Positions 37,377-45,598 of a stretch of 64,000 bases of DNA are shown piece after piece. The position numbers and the translations under genes were made by a program. Positions within the stretch are counted from its first letter, which is position 1, and each line of letters starts with the position of its first letter. The stretch lies in contig NZ_PDOA01000006.1 of NCBI RefSeq assembly GCF_003116135.1, positions 62,001 to 126,000 on the forward strand. The letters are read 5' to 3'. This DNA comes from Teichococcus aestuarii (GTDB taxonomy: Bacteria; Pseudomonadota; Alphaproteobacteria; Acetobacterales; Acetobacteraceae). The notes beneath the pieces were generated by a model, which was given only the letters and a program-made list of their open reading frames with translations, did not search any database and was not told the origin of the DNA.

Positions 37377-38270
37377 ATGGATGACAAGCCCCTCCTGCTG
37401 CGCCATGGCGGCGCCAGTCTCGCCCTGGCCCGCCATGGCGCCGAGCCGCGCTCCTGGCGCGTGGAGGGACAGGAGCTTCTGTGGAACGCCGACCCGGCCT
37501 GGTGGCCGCAGACCTCGCCCATCCTGTTCCCCGTGGTCGGCTGGACGCGGGGCGGGGAGATCCGTCACGAGGGCCGGCACTACCCGATGGGCGTGCACGG
37601 CTTCGCCGCCGCCAGCCTGTTCGAGGCGGTGTCGCAAGGTCCGGCAGAGGCGCAGCTCCGCCTGCGGGACACGGCGGAAAGCCGCGCCCGCTTCCCCTTC
37701 GCCTTCTGCCTGACGGTGTCCTACCGGCTGATGGCGCGGGGCTTCTCGGCCGGGTTCGCCATCCACAATCCGGGCGCCGTGCCCCTGCCCTATGCGCTGG
37801 GCCTGCATCCCGGCTTCGCCTGGGACCCGGCGGTGCCGGGCGCCGGGGGCCATGTGCTGCACTTCAGCCGCGCGGAGCGGCCGGAGGTGCCGGAGATCGC
37901 CCCGGGCGGGCTGTTCTCGGCGCGGCAGCGGCCGGTGCCGCTGGAAGGCCGCCGCCTGCGCCTGAGCCCCGGCCTGCTGGCGCGGGAGGCGCTCTGCTTC
38001 CTGGGGCTGCGCAGCCGGACCGTGTGCTTTCACAACGGCGCGCGGGGCCGCATCGCCCTGCGGCTGGAGAACTTCCCGCATCTGGCCCTCTGGTCCCCGG
38101 CCGGCGCGCCCTTCCTCTGCCTGGAAGCCTGGACCGGGCATGGCGATCCGGAAGGATTCAGCGGAGAGCTGGCCGAGAAGCCCTCGATGCGCTGGCTGCA
38201 ACCGGGGGAAACCGGGCGGCACCGGGTCTCCTTCCGCTTCCTGCCGCCCGGAAAACTCCCAGGCGGCTGA
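37377..38270 (+). CDS. aldose 1-epimerase-family protein (LacX-like)
   Basis: 297-aa galactose-mutarotase-fold protein, which interconverts anomers of a sugar or binds one. The residues expected at the active site are present: His74 ('PMGVHGFAAAS'), His143 ('YALGLHPGFAW') and Glu250 ('PFLCLEAWTG'). 'SWRVEGQELLWNADPAWWPQTSPILFPVVG' near 25-55 marks the LacX-like branch whose substrates are poorly known. ATG 37377 follows GGAAGGAC; the open frame before it lacks coding character. It stands alone, 116 bases behind the CitE-like gene after a hairpin, so it is probably a separate unit. Confidence 0.83.
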   Translation: MDDKPLLLRHGGASLALARHGAEPRSWRVEGQELLWNADPAWWPQTSPILFPVVGWTRGGEIRHEGRHYPMGVHGFAAASLFEAVSQGPAEAQLRLRDTAESRARFPFAFCLTVSYRLMARGFSAGFAIHNPGAVPLPYALGLHPGFAWDPAVPGAGGHVLHFSRAERPEVPEIAPGGLFSARQRPVPLEGRRLRLSPGLLAREALCFLGLRSRTVCFHNGARGRIALRLENFPHLALWSPAGAPFLCLEAWTGHGDPEGFSGELAEKPSMRWLQPGETGRHRVSFRFLPPGKLPGG

Positions 38271-38295
38271 GGCCCCGGCCCGGCCGCCGGGGCGT

Positions 38296-41271
38296 TCAGG
38301 CCAGCATCCGCCCCACTGTGCGGTGCAACGCCGAGGCGATCTCCGCCGGCGTCACCGGCTTGCACAGGACGGCGGCCGCCTTGCCCCGCCAGTCGCCGAG
38401 ATCGCTGTAGCCGCTCATGAAGACCACCGGGACGCCCTGTGAGGCCAGTTTCTCCGCCACGGAAAACGAGCTGCGTCCGGCCAGGTTGACATCGAGCAGC
38501 GCCACATCGGGCCGCGCCTCCCTGCCGAGCAGGCCCAGGGCGGCCTCCGGCGTCGCCGCGGGGCCCAGCACGGTGCAGCCCAGCGCGGCCAGGATCTGGG
38601 CGGTATCCTCGGCGATCAGGGCCTCATCCTCGACCACCAGCACCCGCACCCCCTGCAGCGCAGGGGCGGCAGGCGGCATCTCCCCCGGCGCCGGTGCCGC
38701 GTCCGGGGAGGCGGCCTGCTCCTCCGCCGCCAGGGAGACCAGCGTGCCGGGCACGGCGATCGTGCAGCGCAGCCCGCCCTCGTCCCAGTCGAGCTCCGCG
38801 GTGCCGTCCAGCTGCCCGGTGATCGCCGTGCGCAGCAGGCGGCTGCCGAAGCCCTGCCGGGTGGGCGGCCCCGGGATGGCCGGCCCTCCCCGTTCGCTCC
38901 AGCACAGCCGGAGCCTGCCGTCCTCATGCTGCCGCCAGCGCAGCACCACCTGCCCCTCCGGGCGGGACAGGCTGCCATGGCGCGCCGCATTGGTCGCCAA
39001 CTCATGCAGCGCCATCGAGAGCGGCTGCACCGCCGAGGCCTCAAGGCGCAGCGGCGGCCCGTCCAGCAGGATGCGCTCCCGCCCCGCGGCGGCGCCACGA
39101 TAGGCGGCGAGTTCCTCCTCGGCCAGGGCCCGCAGGGTCGCGCCGCTCCACTTCTCCCGCGCCAGCAGCTCATGGGTCCGCGCCAGCGCGGCCACTCTTC
39201 CCTCCACGGCCTCCGCGAAGGCACGCGGATCGTCGTTGCGGCTGAGCCGCACCACGGAGAGCACAACGGCCAGCACGTTCTTGGCGCGGTGGTCCACCTC
39301 GCGCATCAGCAGCCCCTGGCGTTCCTCCGTCTGGCGCCGCGCCGTCACGTCGAACATGACGCCGACGAAGCGCGGGCCGGTGGCCCCGGCGGCGTGGATG
39401 AAGCGGCCATAGGATTCCATCCAGCGCTCCATGCCATCATTGGCGCGGCGGATGCGGTAGGTGGCGTGATACAGGCTGCCCTCCTGCTCGGCCTGCCGCC
39501 AGGCGCCGCGCAGAACCGGCAGATCCTCAGGGTGGACATGGGTGCGCCAGGCCTCCAGCGTCGTCTCGCCGCCCGGCGGCGGCGTGCGGCCCAGCATCAG
39601 GAAGACATGGCGCGAGAAGATGAGCCGGCCGCTGGCGATGTCGAGGTCCCAGCTGCCCATGCCGGTGCCCTCGATGGCCAGCCGCAGGCGCTCCTCGCTG
39701 GCCGCCAGCGCAAGGACCGCTCGCTGGTGCTCGGTGATGTCGCGCGTGGTGCCATTGACCCGCAGGGCACGGCCGGTCGCGCGGTCGCGCTCCGTGACCT
39801 CCGCATCCACGGCGAGCCAGCGCTCGGCGCCGGTGTCGAAGCGGTGGAAGCGGAAGACGTGATGGACCGTGGAGACCCCCTCCCTCCCCAGAAAGGCCGC
39901 CTCGATCTTCCGGGCGAAGCCGGGCCGGTCCTGCGGGTGCACCTGCGCCAGATAGCCGGCCAGGTCTGGCTGAGGGGCGCCGGCGTCCAACCCGTGCAGG
40001 CGCTGCTGTTCCTCCGAGCGCCAGAAACGGTCGCGGGCGACATCGTATTCGAACACGCCGAGCTGCCCCACCGCCTGCGCGGTGCGCAGCCGGGCCTCGC
40101 CGGCGCGCGCCTCCGCCGCCTGCAGGCGCAGCGTGGCGTCGGCCGCGCCGAGGTGGCGGCGCAACGTCTCGAACTCCGCCACGGCCATCGGCACCGCGCG
40201 CAGCGGCGGCGTGGCGCCGGGGCGCGTCACCGTCGCCGCGTCGGCGGTCAGCGCCCGCACCGGGCGCAGCAGCCGCCCTCCCAGCCAGAGCGCAAGAGCC
40301 AGGCCTAGCAGCAGCGCCAGGGCCGCGCCCACGGCCAGCGCCTGCATCGGCCGGCGCCAGCTCGCCTCATAGGCCGCCGCGGCCTCGCTGACGGCGATGC
40401 TCCAGCCCGGTGCGGCGGCGAGCGTGGCGAAGCCGAGCACCACGGGCTGCCCCTCCAGGGCCTGCCCTGTGAGGAAGCCGCTGGTGCGCCCGACCTTGCC
40501 GGCGGCATACCAGCCTGGCGCGGCGCGCCCGACATACCGCGCATGGTTGCGGGAACGGGCGACGACCATGTCGTGCTGGTCCGTCACCACGGCGAAGGCG
40601 GTGGGGGGCAGGTTGTGCCGCTCCAGCAGCCGGGCGATGCGGGCGGGGTCCAGCGCCATGCCGATGGCGCGGATGACGCGCCCCTGGCGCGTGACCGGGG
40701 CGAAGACGAAAGCCACCTGCCGCCCTGAGCGCAGTCCCCGTGCCAGGCTGCCCACGGCGGGCCGGCCGGTGCGGAAGACCCGGGGCACCGGGGCATCCGG
40801 CTCCGGCAGGCGCAGCCCGCTGCCCAATGGTTGCGCGGCCGGCGCCAGGGTGTGCAGCAGCATCGCATAGTCGGGTCCGGGGCCCTGCACCACCACCCAG
40901 CTATCCATGGCCGCCGCGATGGCGTGGGCCCGGGCGCGGAACCGGGCGAGGGCCGCCTCGCCTGCCCCCTCGTCCAGCTCTGGCGCCGCGGCCAGGCCGG
41001 CCAGGGTCGCCTCATAGGCGCCGATCTCGCGGTCGAGCGCCAGCGCCAGCGCCCGTGCCGTGTCCTGCAGCCGCCCCTCGAAGGCGCCGCGATAGGCCTG
41101 GATGGCCTGCCAGGCCACGGCACCGCCGATACCCAGGGCAGGCAGCAGGAGGGCCATGGCGAAGGCGATCAGATAGGCGCGCAGGCCTGGCAGCCAGCGT
41201 TCCCGCCCCGCCCCGGCCTGAATGCCCGCTTTGTGCTCTCCAGGCCGATCCGGCTGCGTCATCTGCCACAT
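38296..41271 (-). CDS. hybrid HWE-family sensor histidine kinase with receiver domain
   Basis: 991-aa membrane sensor. Order: first membrane span (about 32-55), periplasmic sensing region (about 56-308, Cache-like), second span (about 309-332), HAMP-like linker, PAS domains (about 395-515 and 520-645), HWE kinase core and receiver. The phospho-acceptor is His661 in 'EVDHRAKNVLAVV', the N-box is 'LHELATNAARHGSLS', and 'CWSERGGPAIPG' is the W-x-E-x-GG-P signature of the HWE family. The receiver (about 873-990) has phospho-Asp927 ('ALLDVNLAG') and Lys971 ('VLCKP'). No DNA-binding partner is adjacent. HWE kinases in alphaproteobacteria often serve light or general stress responses. An in-frame ATG three codons downstream is an alternative start. 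Confidence 0.88.
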   Translation of the reverse strand: MWQMTQPDRPGEHKAGIQAGAGRERWLPGLRAYLIAFAMALLLPALGIGGAVAWQAIQAYRGAFEGRLQDTARALALALDREIGAYEATLAGLAAAPELDEGAGEAALARFRARAHAIAAAMDSWVVVQGPGPDYAMLLHTLAPAAQPLGSGLRLPEPDAPVPRVFRTGRPAVGSLARGLRSGRQVAFVFAPVTRQGRVIRAIGMALDPARIARLLERHNLPPTAFAVVTDQHDMVVARSRNHARYVGRAAPGWYAAGKVGRTSGFLTGQALEGQPVVLGFATLAAAPGWSIAVSEAAAAYEASWRRPMQALAVGAALALLLGLALALWLGGRLLRPVRALTADAATVTRPGATPPLRAVPMAVAEFETLRRHLGAADATLRLQAAEARAGEARLRTAQAVGQLGVFEYDVARDRFWRSEEQQRLHGLDAGAPQPDLAGYLAQVHPQDRPGFARKIEAAFLGREGVSTVHHVFRFHRFDTGAERWLAVDAEVTERDRATGRALRVNGTTRDITEHQRAVLALAASEERLRLAIEGTGMGSWDLDIASGRLIFSRHVFLMLGRTPPPGGETTLEAWRTHVHPEDLPVLRGAWRQAEQEGSLYHATYRIRRANDGMERWMESYGRFIHAAGATGPRFVGVMFDVTARRQTEERQGLLMREVDHRAKNVLAVVLSVVRLSRNDDPRAFAEAVEGRVAALARTHELLAREKWSGATLRALAEEELAAYRGAAAGRERILLDGPPLRLEASAVQPLSMALHELATNAARHGSLSRPEGQVVLRWRQHEDGRLRLCWSERGGPAIPGPPTRQGFGSRLLRTAITGQLDGTAELDWDEGGLRCTIAVPGTLVSLAAEEQAASPDAAPAPGEMPPAAPALQGVRVLVVEDEALIAEDTAQILAALGCTVLGPAATPEAALGLLGREARPDVALLDVNLAGRSSFSVAEKLASQGVPVVFMSGYSDLGDWRGKAAAVLCKPVTPAEIASALHRTVGRMLA

Positions 41272-41367
41272 TCAGCCCGCATTCACACAGGCGAGCGGGC
41301 AAGGGCAGCCATGCCATGCCGCATGGGGACGGAGCAAGAGCACACTGCGAAATAGTGCAACCCAGCG

Positions 41368-42438
41368 TCAGCTCAACCTTTGGGCGATGGCCCAGCCGCC
41401 CTCTGCCATGCCGCGGTAGCGGTCCCGATAGCCGATCGCGCGGGGGTCGGCGGCGTTGCCGTCCAGCGCCCGCTTCCAGACGCCCGCCACGATCGAGGCC
41501 AGGCGGAACATGGAGAAGATGATGAACACGTCGAGGTCGCGCGGCACCGGCCGCCCTGCCGCCTGCGCGTACTCCGCCACGAAGCTTTCCTGGTCCGGAA
41601 TGCCGCTCGCGGCGAAATCCTCGCCTAGCAGGCCGGTGGCCCCGCTCGGGCCGGGCGGCATGTGGTAGGTGAGGCAGGCATAGCCGAGATCGGCCAGCGG
41701 GTGGCCGAGGGTGGCCAGTTCCCAGTCCAGCACCGCCACCACGCGCGGCTCGGTGGGGTGGATGATGACGTTGCCTAGGCGGAAATCGCCATGCGCGAGC
41801 GTCGTCTCGTCATCCGCCGGCAGATGGCGCGGCAGCCATTCGGCCAGCTTCTCCATCTCCGGCATCTCCTCCACCTGCGCGGCGTGCCACTGCTTGGTCC
41901 AGCGCGCCACCTGGCGGGCCATGTAGCCCTCCGGCTTGCCGAAATCGCCGAGGCCCGCGGCGCGCCAATCCACCGCGTGCAGCGCCGCCAGCACCCGGGC
42001 GAGGTCCGCATAGATGGCGGCGCGCTCGGCCGGGTCTCCGCTGCGCATCACCCGGTCGGGGAAGATGCGGCCGGGGACGTGGTCCATCAGGAAGAAGGGG
42101 GTGCCGATGACCGCCGCATCCTCGCAGAGCCAGCGCATGGCGGGCACCGGCACGCCGCTGCCCTCCAGCGCGCGCATCACGCGGTATTCGCGCTCCACGG
42201 CGTGGGCGCTCGGCAGCAGCTTGCCGGGCGGCTTCTTGCGCAGCACGTAGTCGCCCGCATCCGTCGCCACATGGAAGGTGGGGTTGGACTGGCCGCCCTG
42301 GAACTGGCGGATGGCCACCGCCCCCTCGAAGCCCGGCAGCCGCCCGGCGAGGTGGCGCCGCAGCGCCGCCTCGTCGAAGCGGTGGTTCTCCAGCACGGGC
42401 ACCAGCGCGGGCGTGCCGGCCAGCGCGCTCTCTGGCAT
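41368..42438 (-). CDS. APH-family acyl-CoA-associated phosphotransferase (LvaA/ACAD11-kinase-like)
   Basis: 356-aa kinase of the aminoglycoside-phosphotransferase fold in the subgroup linked to acyl-CoA dehydrogenases. The glycine-rich/ATP region is 'IRQFQGGQSNPTFHV' with 'YVLRKKPPGKLL' (invariant Lys). The catalytic loop is 'TLAHGDFRLGNVIIHP' and the metal aspartate is in 'VVAVLDWELATLGHPLADLGY'. Relatives LvaA of Pseudomonas putida and the kinase domain of mammalian ACAD10/11 phosphorylate 4-hydroxyacyl-CoAs. Here it is the last gene of a three-gene operon with an SDR and an acyl-CoA dehydrogenase, the same partners. Start ATG 42438 follows GGGGAGGAG. Antibiotic resistance is not implied. 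Confidence 0.86.
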   Translation of the reverse strand: MPESALAGTPALVPVLENHRFDEAALRRHLAGRLPGFEGAVAIRQFQGGQSNPTFHVATDAGDYVLRKKPPGKLLPSAHAVEREYRVMRALEGSGVPVPAMRWLCEDAAVIGTPFFLMDHVPGRIFPDRVMRSGDPAERAAIYADLARVLAALHAVDWRAAGLGDFGKPEGYMARQVARWTKQWHAAQVEEMPEMEKLAEWLPRHLPADDETTLAHGDFRLGNVIIHPTEPRVVAVLDWELATLGHPLADLGYACLTYHMPPGPSGATGLLGEDFAASGIPDQESFVAEYAQAAGRPVPRDLDVFIIFSMFRLASIVAGVWKRALDGNAADPRAIGYRDRYRGMAEGGWAIAQRLS

Positions 42439-42442
42439 GGCC

Positions 42443-43243
42443 CTACTCCTCCCCGGTGGCCGGCGAGCCCGCGACGATCCCGCCATCGATGACGATGGTC
42501 TGCCCCGTCATGAAGCTGCCGGCCGCCGAGGCCAGGAACACCGCCGCGCCGGCGATCTCGTCCGGCTCGCCGATGCGCTGGAGCGGTGTGTCCCGCGTGC
42601 GCTTGCGGTAGATCTCGGGGTCCTCCCACAGCGCGCGGGCGAAGTCGGTGCGCACCAGGCCGGGGGCGATGCAGTTGGCGCGCACGTTGCGCGGCCCCCA
42701 TTCCACCGCGATGTTGCGCACGAGCTGCATGTCGGCCGCCTTGGAGATGGCATAGCCGCCCAGCACCGGCGAGCCGCGCAGCCCGGCGATGGAGGAGATG
42801 ACGACCACCGTGCCGCCGCCGCGCTCCGCCATGCCCGGCATCACCATGTGGGCCAGCCACAGGTTGGAGCGGACATTGGAGCCCATGATCTTGTCGAAGG
42901 CCTCGTCCGGCATGTCGATGGCCGGGCCGAAATAGGGGTTGACCGCGGCGTTGCAGACCAGCGTGTCGATACGGCCCCAGCGCGCCATGGTGGCATCGAC
43001 CAGCGCCTGCAATTCCGGCTTGCGGCCGATGTTGCAGGCATGGGCGAAGGCCTCGCCGCCGCGTGCGGTGATGCCGTCCACCACCTCCTGGCAGGCGTCG
43101 AGCTTGCGGGAGGAGACGACGACCTTCGCCCCCTGCTGCGCCATGCGCTCGGCGATGGCGCGGCCGATGCCGCGCGAGGCGCCGGTGACGACCGCCACCT
43201 GCCCGGTGAGGTCGAAGAGCGAGCGGTCCATGGCGGTGTTCAC
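42443..43243 (-). CDS. short-chain dehydrogenase/reductase (LvaD-like context)
   Basis: 266-aa classical SDR: cofactor loop '[18 protein letters not shown]', '[10 protein letters not shown]' (NAG motif variant), catalytic Ser in '[14 protein letters not shown]', and the '[19 protein letters not shown]' YxxxK pair, with the C-terminal '[14 protein letters not shown]'. It reduces or oxidises a keto/hydroxy group with NAD(P). The start is probably GTG 43243, which overlaps the dehydrogenase stop (GTGA, 43240-43243) and has GGGAGAA upstream; ATG 43231 is the alternative. Placed between the acyl-CoA dehydrogenase and the kinase genes, it fits the 4-oxoacyl/4-hydroxyacyl step of an Lva-like route. 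Confidence 0.86.
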   Translation of the reverse strand: MNTAMDRSLFDLTGQVAVVTGASRGIGRAIAERMAQQGAKVVVSSRKLDACQEVVDGITARGGEAFAHACNIGRKPELQALVDATMARWGRIDTLVCNAAVNPYFGPAIDMPDEAFDKIMGSNVRSNLWLAHMVMPGMAERGGGTVVVISSIAGLRGSPVLGGYAISKAADMQLVRNIAVEWGPRNVRANCIAPGLVRTDFARALWEDPEIYRKRTRDTPLQRIGEPDEIAGAAVFLASAAGSFMTGQTIVIDGGIVAGSPATGEE

Positions 43244-44478
43244 ACGGATTCTCCCGGGCGGGCGTTGCGCGGGGCGCGGTACTTGTTCAGTTCCATGCGG
43301 CCGAGCTGGAACTTGTGCACCTCGTCCGGCCCATCGACGATGCGCAGCGTGCGGGCGATCTTGTACATGTAGGCCAGTCCGAAATCCTCGGTGACGCCGG
43401 CGGCGCCATGCGCCTGGATCGCCCAGTCGATCACCTGGCAGGCCATGTCCGGCGCCGCCACCTTGATCTCGGCGATCTCGGTGCGCGCCACCTTGTTGCC
43501 CACCGTGTCCATCCGCCACGCCGCGTGCAGCGTCAGCAGCCGGCACTGGTCGATCAGGATGCGCGACTGCGCGATGCGGTCGATGATCACGCCCTGGTCG
43601 GCGAGCGGCTTGCCGAAGGGGCGGCGCTCCAGCGAGCGGCGGCACATCATCTCGAGCGCCCGCTCGGCCAGGCCGATGGCGCGCATGCAGTGGTGGATGC
43701 GCCCCGGGCCAAGCCGCCCCTGCGCGATCTCGAAGCCGCGGCCCTCGCCGAGCAGGATGTTGCCGGCCGGCACGCGCACATTCTCGAACAGGATCTCGGC
43801 ATGGCCGTGCGGCGCGTCGTCGAAGCCGAACACCGGCAGCATGCGCTTGATGGTAACGCCCGGCGTGTCGCGCGGCACCAGGATCATCGATTGCTGCTTG
43901 TGCTTCTCCGCCTCCGGGTCGGTCTTGCCCATGACGATGAAGATGGCGCAGCGCGGATCGCCCGCGCCCGAGGACCACCACTTGCGGCCATTGATGACGT
44001 AGTGGTCGCCATCCCGCACGATGCGCGTCTGGATGTTGGTGGCATCCGACGAGGCGACGTCCGGCTCCGTCATGGCGAAGCAGGAACGGATCTCGCCGGC
44101 CAGCAGCGGCTTCAGCCAGCGCTCCTTGTGCTCCTCGGTCGCGTAGCGCTCCAGCGTCTCCATGTTGCCCGTGTCGGGCGCGGAGCAGTTGAACACCTCG
44201 CTCGACCACGGGTAGCGGCCCATGATCTCGGCAAGCGGCGCGTATTCGAGGTTGGTGAGGCCGGCGCCATGGCCCGATTCGGGCAGGAAGAGGTTCCACA
44301 GCCCCGCCTCGCGCGCCTTGGGCTTCAGCGCCTCGGTGATCGGCACCGGCTGCCAGCGGTCGGTCATCGCCGCCTGCTGCTCGTGGTGCAGGTGGTCGTT
44401 CGGCGCGATGTGCTCGTCCACGAAGGCGAGCAGCCGCTCCCGCAGCGCCGCCACCTTCGGCGAGTGACTGAAATCCAT
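43240..44478 (-). CDS. acyl-CoA dehydrogenase, ACAD10/11-LvaC type
   Basis: 412-aa flavoprotein: '[21 protein letters not shown]' (FAD and acyl pocket), '[27 protein letters not shown]', '[52 protein letters not shown]' and C-terminal '[31 protein letters not shown]'. The 'DGPDEVH' block replaces the usual 'YEGT' that carries the catalytic Glu in ordinary acyl-CoA dehydrogenases and is typical of the ACAD10/11 group. That group handles 4-phosphoacyl-CoA intermediates, which fits the kinase in this operon. ATG 44478 follows a GGAGCGG purine run. First gene of the minus-strand trio; divergent from the quinone oxidoreductase gene. Confidence 0.9.
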   Translation of the reverse strand: MDFSHSPKVAALRERLLAFVDEHIAPNDHLHHEQQAAMTDRWQPVPITEALKPKAREAGLWNLFLPESGHGAGLTNLEYAPLAEIMGRYPWSSEVFNCSAPDTGNMETLERYATEEHKERWLKPLLAGEIRSCFAMTEPDVASSDATNIQTRIVRDGDHYVINGRKWWSSGAGDPRCAIFIVMGKTDPEAEKHKQQSMILVPRDTPGVTIKRMLPVFGFDDAPHGHAEILFENVRVPAGNILLGEGRGFEIAQGRLGPGRIHHCMRAIGLAERALEMMCRRSLERRPFGKPLADQGVIIDRIAQSRILIDQCRLLTLHAAWRMDTVGNKVARTEIAEIKVAAPDMACQVIDWAIQAHGAAGVTEDFGLAYMYKIARTLRIVDGPDEVHKFQLGRMELNKYRAPRNARPGESV

Positions 44479-44590
44479 CCGTTCCGCTCCGTCTCTTCGT
44501 TCAGGTCGATTGGGTGTGGCGCACAGGCTTGCGCGGATGCCGCCGCGTGTCCAGGCTGGGCGCCAAGGATCGCCCGGGAGAACGCCGCCG

Positions 44591-45598
44591 ATGAAAGCCA
44601 TGCTCTGCCACGCCTATGGTCCCCCTTCCGGCCTGCGCGCCGGGGAGCTGCCGGAGCCGGTGGCCGGCCCTGGCGAGGTGCTGCTGCATGTCGAGGCCTG
44701 CGGCGTGAACTTCCCCGACACGCTGCTGATCGAGGGGCGATACCAGCAGAAGCCGCCCCTTCCCTTCGCGCCGGGCGGCGAGGTGTGCGGCACCGTGGCG
44801 GCGCTGGGCGAGGGCGTGGCGGGGCCGCCCATCGGCACCCGCGTGGCGGCGCTGATCACCTGGGGCGGCTTCGCCGAGGCCGTGGCGGTGGAGGCGGCGC
44901 GCATCGTGCCGGTGCCGGAGGGCGTGGCGCCGGCGGCGGCGGCCTCCATCTGCCTTGCCTACGGCACGGTGCTGCACGCCCTTCGCGACCGCGGCGCCCT
45001 GCAGCCCGGCGAGACGCTGCTGGTGCTGGGTGCTGCCGGCGGCACCGGCATGGCGGCCATCCAGATCGGCCGGCTGCTCGGCGCGCGCGTCATCGCCGCC
45101 GCCTCCACGGCCGAGAAGCGCGCGGCCTGCCTGGCGCAGGGCGCCGAGGCCGCCATCGACTACACCGCCGAGGGCTGGCGCGACGAATTGCGCGCCCTCA
45201 CCGGCGGGCGCGGCGTGGACGTGGTGTTCGATCCCGTCGGCGGCGCGCAGGCCGAGCCGGCGCTGCGCTCCACGGCCTGGCGCGGGCGCTACCTGGTGGT
45301 GGGCTTCGCGAGCGGCGAGATCCCGCGCCTGCCCTTCAACCTCGCGCTGCTGAAGGGCTGCGCCATTATCGGCGTGTTCTACGGCGAGTTCGCGCGGCGC
45401 GAGCCGGAGGCCAACCGCGCCCTGCTGGCCCAGCTGTTCGCCTGGGTGGCGGCGGGGCGGCTTGCGCCGCATATCTCCGCCACCTATCCGCTGGAGCAGG
45501 CCGCCGAGGCGCTGGAGGCGCTCGCCGCGCGGCGCGCCACGGGCAAGCTGGTGCTGCTCACCCACGCGGCGCCGTCTCCGGCGGGCGCAGCGCGATGA
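44591..45598 (+). CDS. zinc-free MDR NADPH:quinone oxidoreductase
   Basis: 335-aa medium-chain dehydrogenase/reductase of the quinone-oxidoreductase type, reducing quinones or enoyl-type double bonds with NADPH. '[35 protein letters not shown]' is the N-terminal substrate domain, without the zinc ligands of alcohol dehydrogenases. The cofactor motif is '[21 protein letters not shown]' (about 147-167), followed by '[10 protein letters not shown]'. ATG 44591 has GGGAGAA upstream. It is divergent from the acyl-CoA dehydrogenase at 44478 (112-base gap). Its last 41 bases overlap the end of the opposite-strand acyl-CoA synthetase gene. Confidence 0.88.
   Translation: MKAMLCHAYGPPSGLRAGELPEPVAGPGEVLLHVEACGVNFPDTLLIEGRYQQKPPLPFAPGGEVCGTVAALGEGVAGPPIGTRVAALITWGGFAEAVAVEAARIVPVPEGVAPAAAASICLAYGTVLHALRDRGALQPGETLLVLGAAGGTGMAAIQIGRLLGARVIAAASTAEKRAACLAQGAEAAIDYTAEGWRDELRALTGGRGVDVVFDPVGGAQAEPALRSTAWRGRYLVVGFASGEIPRLPFNLALLKGCAIIGVFYGEFARREPEANRALLAQLFAWVAAGRLAPHISATYPLEQAAEALEALAARRATGKLVLLTHAAPSPAGAAR

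Noticed and set aside
41368-42438. Aminoglycoside-resistance interpretation of the APH-fold kinase
   Set aside because: Sequence subgroup and operon with acyl-CoA dehydrogenase and SDR point to acyl-CoA metabolism.
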